64,000 bases of DNA from Bacteroidota bacterium (lineage in GTDB: Bacteria; Bacteroidota; Bacteroidia; NS11-12g; UBA955), in contig JAUXOK010000021.1 in NCBI GenBank assembly GCA_030682255.1, forward strand, positions 29,190 to 93,189, given 5' to 3'. This document shows, in pieces, positions 61,950 through 64,000 of this stretch. Position 1 is the stretch's first letter; the number at the start of each line of letters is the position of its first letter. The notes under the pieces were generated by a model. The model made no database searches. It saw only the letters and a program-made list of their open reading frames with translations, and was not told the DNA's origin. The position numbers and the translations under genes were made by a program.

Positions 61950-63836
61950 ATGTGTGGAATAGCAGGTATATGGCATTTAAATAAAGATAAAGTTTCAAAA
62001 GAAAAATTAAAACGTTTTACGGATTCAATGTTTCATAGAGGTCCTGATGGGGCAGGATATGAATTGTTTGATAATGATACTTTGGGTTTAGGGCAACGCA
62101 GGTTATCTATTCTAGATTTATCAGAAAATGGCAAACAACCTATGTCTTATGCTGATGGCAGGTATTGGATAACCTACAATGGAGAGGTGTTTAATTTTGA
62201 GCAAATTAAACATGAACTTGAAGCATTAGGATATAAATTCATATCAGAAACTGATACTGAAGTTATTTTAGCATCATTCATCGCTTGGGGAAAAGCCTGT
62301 TTGGATAAATTCAATGGCATGTGGGCATTCGCTATTTGGGATGAACTAGAACAACAATTGTTTTTATCAAGAGACCGATTTGGAATCAAGCCACTTTATT
62401 ACACCCATCAACAAGATCAACTTTTTGCCTTTGCTTCAGAAACCAGAGCTTTTAAGTTTTTAAATGGGTTTGAAAGAACCGTTGATGCTCAATTGTTAGA
62501 TTTAAATATTAAAGATTCGTATGCCTTAGAAGGTTTAGGCTACACTATTTTTAAAGACATCTATCAAATTCTGCCTGGACATTATATGGTTGTTAAAAAA
62601 AATGAACCCATTCAACAAAAAAGATGGTGGCATATTGACGATCATTTACATCAAGAAATTCCAAAAACACTCAAAGAACAAGCTGAAAAGTTTTATGAGA
62701 TTTTTAAAGACGCCTGTCGCATGCGTTTGGTGAGTGATGTGCCCTTGGCTACTGCCTTGAGCGGAGGTTTGGATTCAAGTTCGGTTTACAGTGTAGTAAA
62801 CGACATACTGAAAAACGAGAATATTGGAAGAGTTAATTCAGACTCACAAAGAGCCTTTTCAGCAATTTTTCCTGATTTACCACAAAACGAGAAAGAATAT
62901 GCTGATTTAGCAGTTCAACATTTTGGAGGAACCATTAATTACATTGAAACTGATTACACAAATCTTAAAGAACAAATTGCAAAAGACACCGAACTTTGTG
63001 ATTTTATATCAAATGCACCAATAACTGCAGTTTCGGCAGTTTATAAAGGTATGAAACAACATGGTATCACAGTTTCATTAGATGGACACGGTGTAGATGA
63101 AATGTTGTATGGTTATAGGGATATGGTATATAATCTATTTAACGATAGCCTATATAATAACCATGTAAAAAGTAGAGATGAAATTAAAAAAGTATTGATT
63201 GAAACCTATCATCCAGAACTTAGAAAAGTATTAAAAGATAGATTAGAAAACAATATTCAAAAAGAATCGGGTATTATATCTTCAGGGAAAAGATTCATTA
63301 AAGGCATAGCTCGCAAACTATTAAAACCAGAAACAGAACAAAGATTGGAATATTTGCCATTTAAAATGCCACAAACCATCGGAGAGCCTTATGATTTTAG
63401 TAATAAAACATTTGAAGAACGTATGGTTTATCACGAATTTTTTGAACACTGTTTGCCATCACTTTTAAGAGATTTTGATAGAGCAGCCATGATGAACAGT
63501 GTTGAAATACGCATGCCATTTATGGATTGGCGTTTGGTGACGTATGTGTTTTCTTTACCGTTTGAAAGTAAAATTGGAAAAGGGTTCACTAAACTCTTGA
63601 TAAGAGAAGCCATGAAAGGTAAGATGGATGAAACTGTTAGAACCCGAACATTCAAAGTAGGAATTGGAAGTCCAGTAGATTATTGGTTCAATGGTAAATT
63701 AAAAGATTGGGTATTAGACAAGATAGAAGACAATTCACACAAAGAATCATTGATTATAGCTTATAACAATGGTGGATTAGACAATCAACAAGTTAGAGAG
63801 GCTTGGCATAAAATAAACATTGAATTGATTAAGTAA
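61950..63836 (+). CDS. asnB: asparagine synthase (glutamine-hydrolysing) family amidotransferase
   Basis: 628 residues. The N-terminal glutaminase has Cys 2 after the initial Met (MCGIAGIW) and RGPDGAGYE, TYNGEVFNFEQI, GFAFAS-like LFAFASETRAF. The synthase domain has the PP-loop ALSGGLDSSSVY and later SLDGHGVDEMLYGYRD and DFDRAAMMNSVEIRMPFMD. In glycan loci such enzymes amidate sugar acids (uronamides) rather than make free asparagine. Last gene of the locus in this window. Confidence 0.95.
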   Translation: MCGIAGIWHLNKDKVSKEKLKRFTDSMFHRGPDGAGYELFDNDTLGLGQRRLSILDLSENGKQPMSYADGRYWITYNGEVFNFEQIKHELEALGYKFISETDTEVILASFIAWGKACLDKFNGMWAFAIWDELEQQLFLSRDRFGIKPLYYTHQQDQLFAFASETRAFKFLNGFERTVDAQLLDLNIKDSYALEGLGYTIFKDIYQILPGHYMVVKKNEPIQQKRWWHIDDHLHQEIPKTLKEQAEKFYEIFKDACRMRLVSDVPLATALSGGLDSSSVYSVVNDILKNENIGRVNSDSQRAFSAIFPDLPQNEKEYADLAVQHFGGTINYIETDYTNLKEQIAKDTELCDFISNAPITAVSAVYKGMKQHGITVSLDGHGVDEMLYGYRDMVYNLFNDSLYNNHVKSRDEIKKVLIETYHPELRKVLKDRLENNIQKESGIISSGKRFIKGIARKLLKPETEQRLEYLPFKMPQTIGEPYDFSNKTFEERMVYHEFFEHCLPSLLRDFDRAAMMNSVEIRMPFMDWRLVTYVFSLPFESKIGKGFTKLLIREAMKGKMDETVRTRTFKVGIGSPVDYWFNGKLKDWVLDKIEDNSHKESLIIAYNNGGLDNQQVREAWHKINIELIK

Positions 63837-63850
63837 TAAAATAAGAAAAT

Positions 63851-64000
63851 CTCTCACAGAACCCACAGAAAAGCACAGAAAAACCTATCTGTGTAAATCC
63901 GTGGAATCAGTGAGCAAAAGAAGAAACTCTCTCACACAACGTCCCGCTCATTCGGGAGAACCCACAGAAAAGCACAGAAAACCCCATCTCTGTAAATCAG
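63851..64000. repeat. CACAGAAAAGCACAGAAA repeat, two copies
   Basis: ACCCACAGAAAAGCACAGAAAA occurs at 63861 and 63960, each followed by ATCTGTGTAAATC or ATCTCTGTAAATC. The second copy carries a 22-base insertion with the hairpin TCCCG-CTCAT-TCGGGA. The repeat runs past the end of the window and contains no gene. Confidence 0.8.

Noticed and set aside
1..64000. tRNA or rRNA genes
   Set aside because: Both strands were read for the T-loop pattern GGTTCGAnTCC and rRNA-like conserved blocks; candidates such as GGTTCTCGAACC (32330) and CTTCGAATCC (6138) lack the rest of a cloverleaf.

Overview
The window is AT-rich DNA from a member of the Bacteroidota. The evidence is several secreted proteins with type IX secretion (T9SS) sorting tails of type A and type B, the Bacteroidota -7 promoter element TAnnTTTG in front of many genes, a UpxY/NusG-type capsule antiterminator, and lipoproteins with Bacteroidota-style signal peptides. 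I do not assign a genus. No tRNA, rRNA, CRISPR array or complete insertion sequence was seen; the only mobile-type gene is a REP-associated (Y1/RAYT) transposase beside its own palindrome array.

Layout. 0-12 kb: a partial patatin phospholipase, a flavin-reductase-like protein, a DEAD-box helicase, diacylglycerol kinase, a mitochondrial-type sulfide:quinone oxidoreductase, a T9SS-exported protein, an OmpA-domain protein and a cation/proton antiporter. 11.6-12.3 kb: the RAYT gene and its palindromes. 12.3-16.7 kb, minus strand: a tightly packed operon pheS - small conserved protein - glycosyltransferase - sirtuin - rarA. 16.7-17.1 kb: an AT-rich gap with DnaA-box-like sites. 17.1-25 kb, minus strand: two M16 peptidases, a T9SS type B protein, ybeY, mnmG and an Ig-like lipoprotein. 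Two perfect GTTCCACGTGGAAC palindromes (parS-like) and one near match sit in and around mnmG/ybeY, so this region may lie close to the chromosome origin.

25-32 kb: two lipoprotein cassettes with almost identical flanks but unrelated mature parts, enclosing a zeta-type kinase and a 48-residue partner gene; then a sigma factor / anti-sigma / secreted protein operon followed by haem and thioredoxin-fold lipoproteins; then a voltage-gated K+ channel and a Fic protein. 32-38 kb: a double FGE-sulfatase-domain protein, a beta-barrel protein and a 981-residue T9SS protein built of about eleven 54-residue repeats. 38-42 kb: aromatic amino acid catabolism (homogentisate dioxygenase, 4-hydroxyphenylpyruvate dioxygenase, tryptophan 2,3-dioxygenase), separated by 47-bp hairpin-bearing tandem repeats. 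43-44.7 kb: a hipBA toxin-antitoxin pair. 44.8-63.8 kb, plus strand: a surface polysaccharide locus with two ABC export systems (one flippase-like, one Wzm/Wzt), UpxY, sugar-modifying enzymes, glycosyltransferases, a methyltransferase and an unusual set of small-molecule enzymes (RraA-like, ATP-grasp, aminotransferase, TIM-barrel hydrolase, AsnB).

The most general signal is that at least six genes begin 4-5 nt after a TAnnTTTG promoter element, which leaves no room for a leader and points to leaderless transcripts, half of them with GTG starts. These promoters also settle several start codons.
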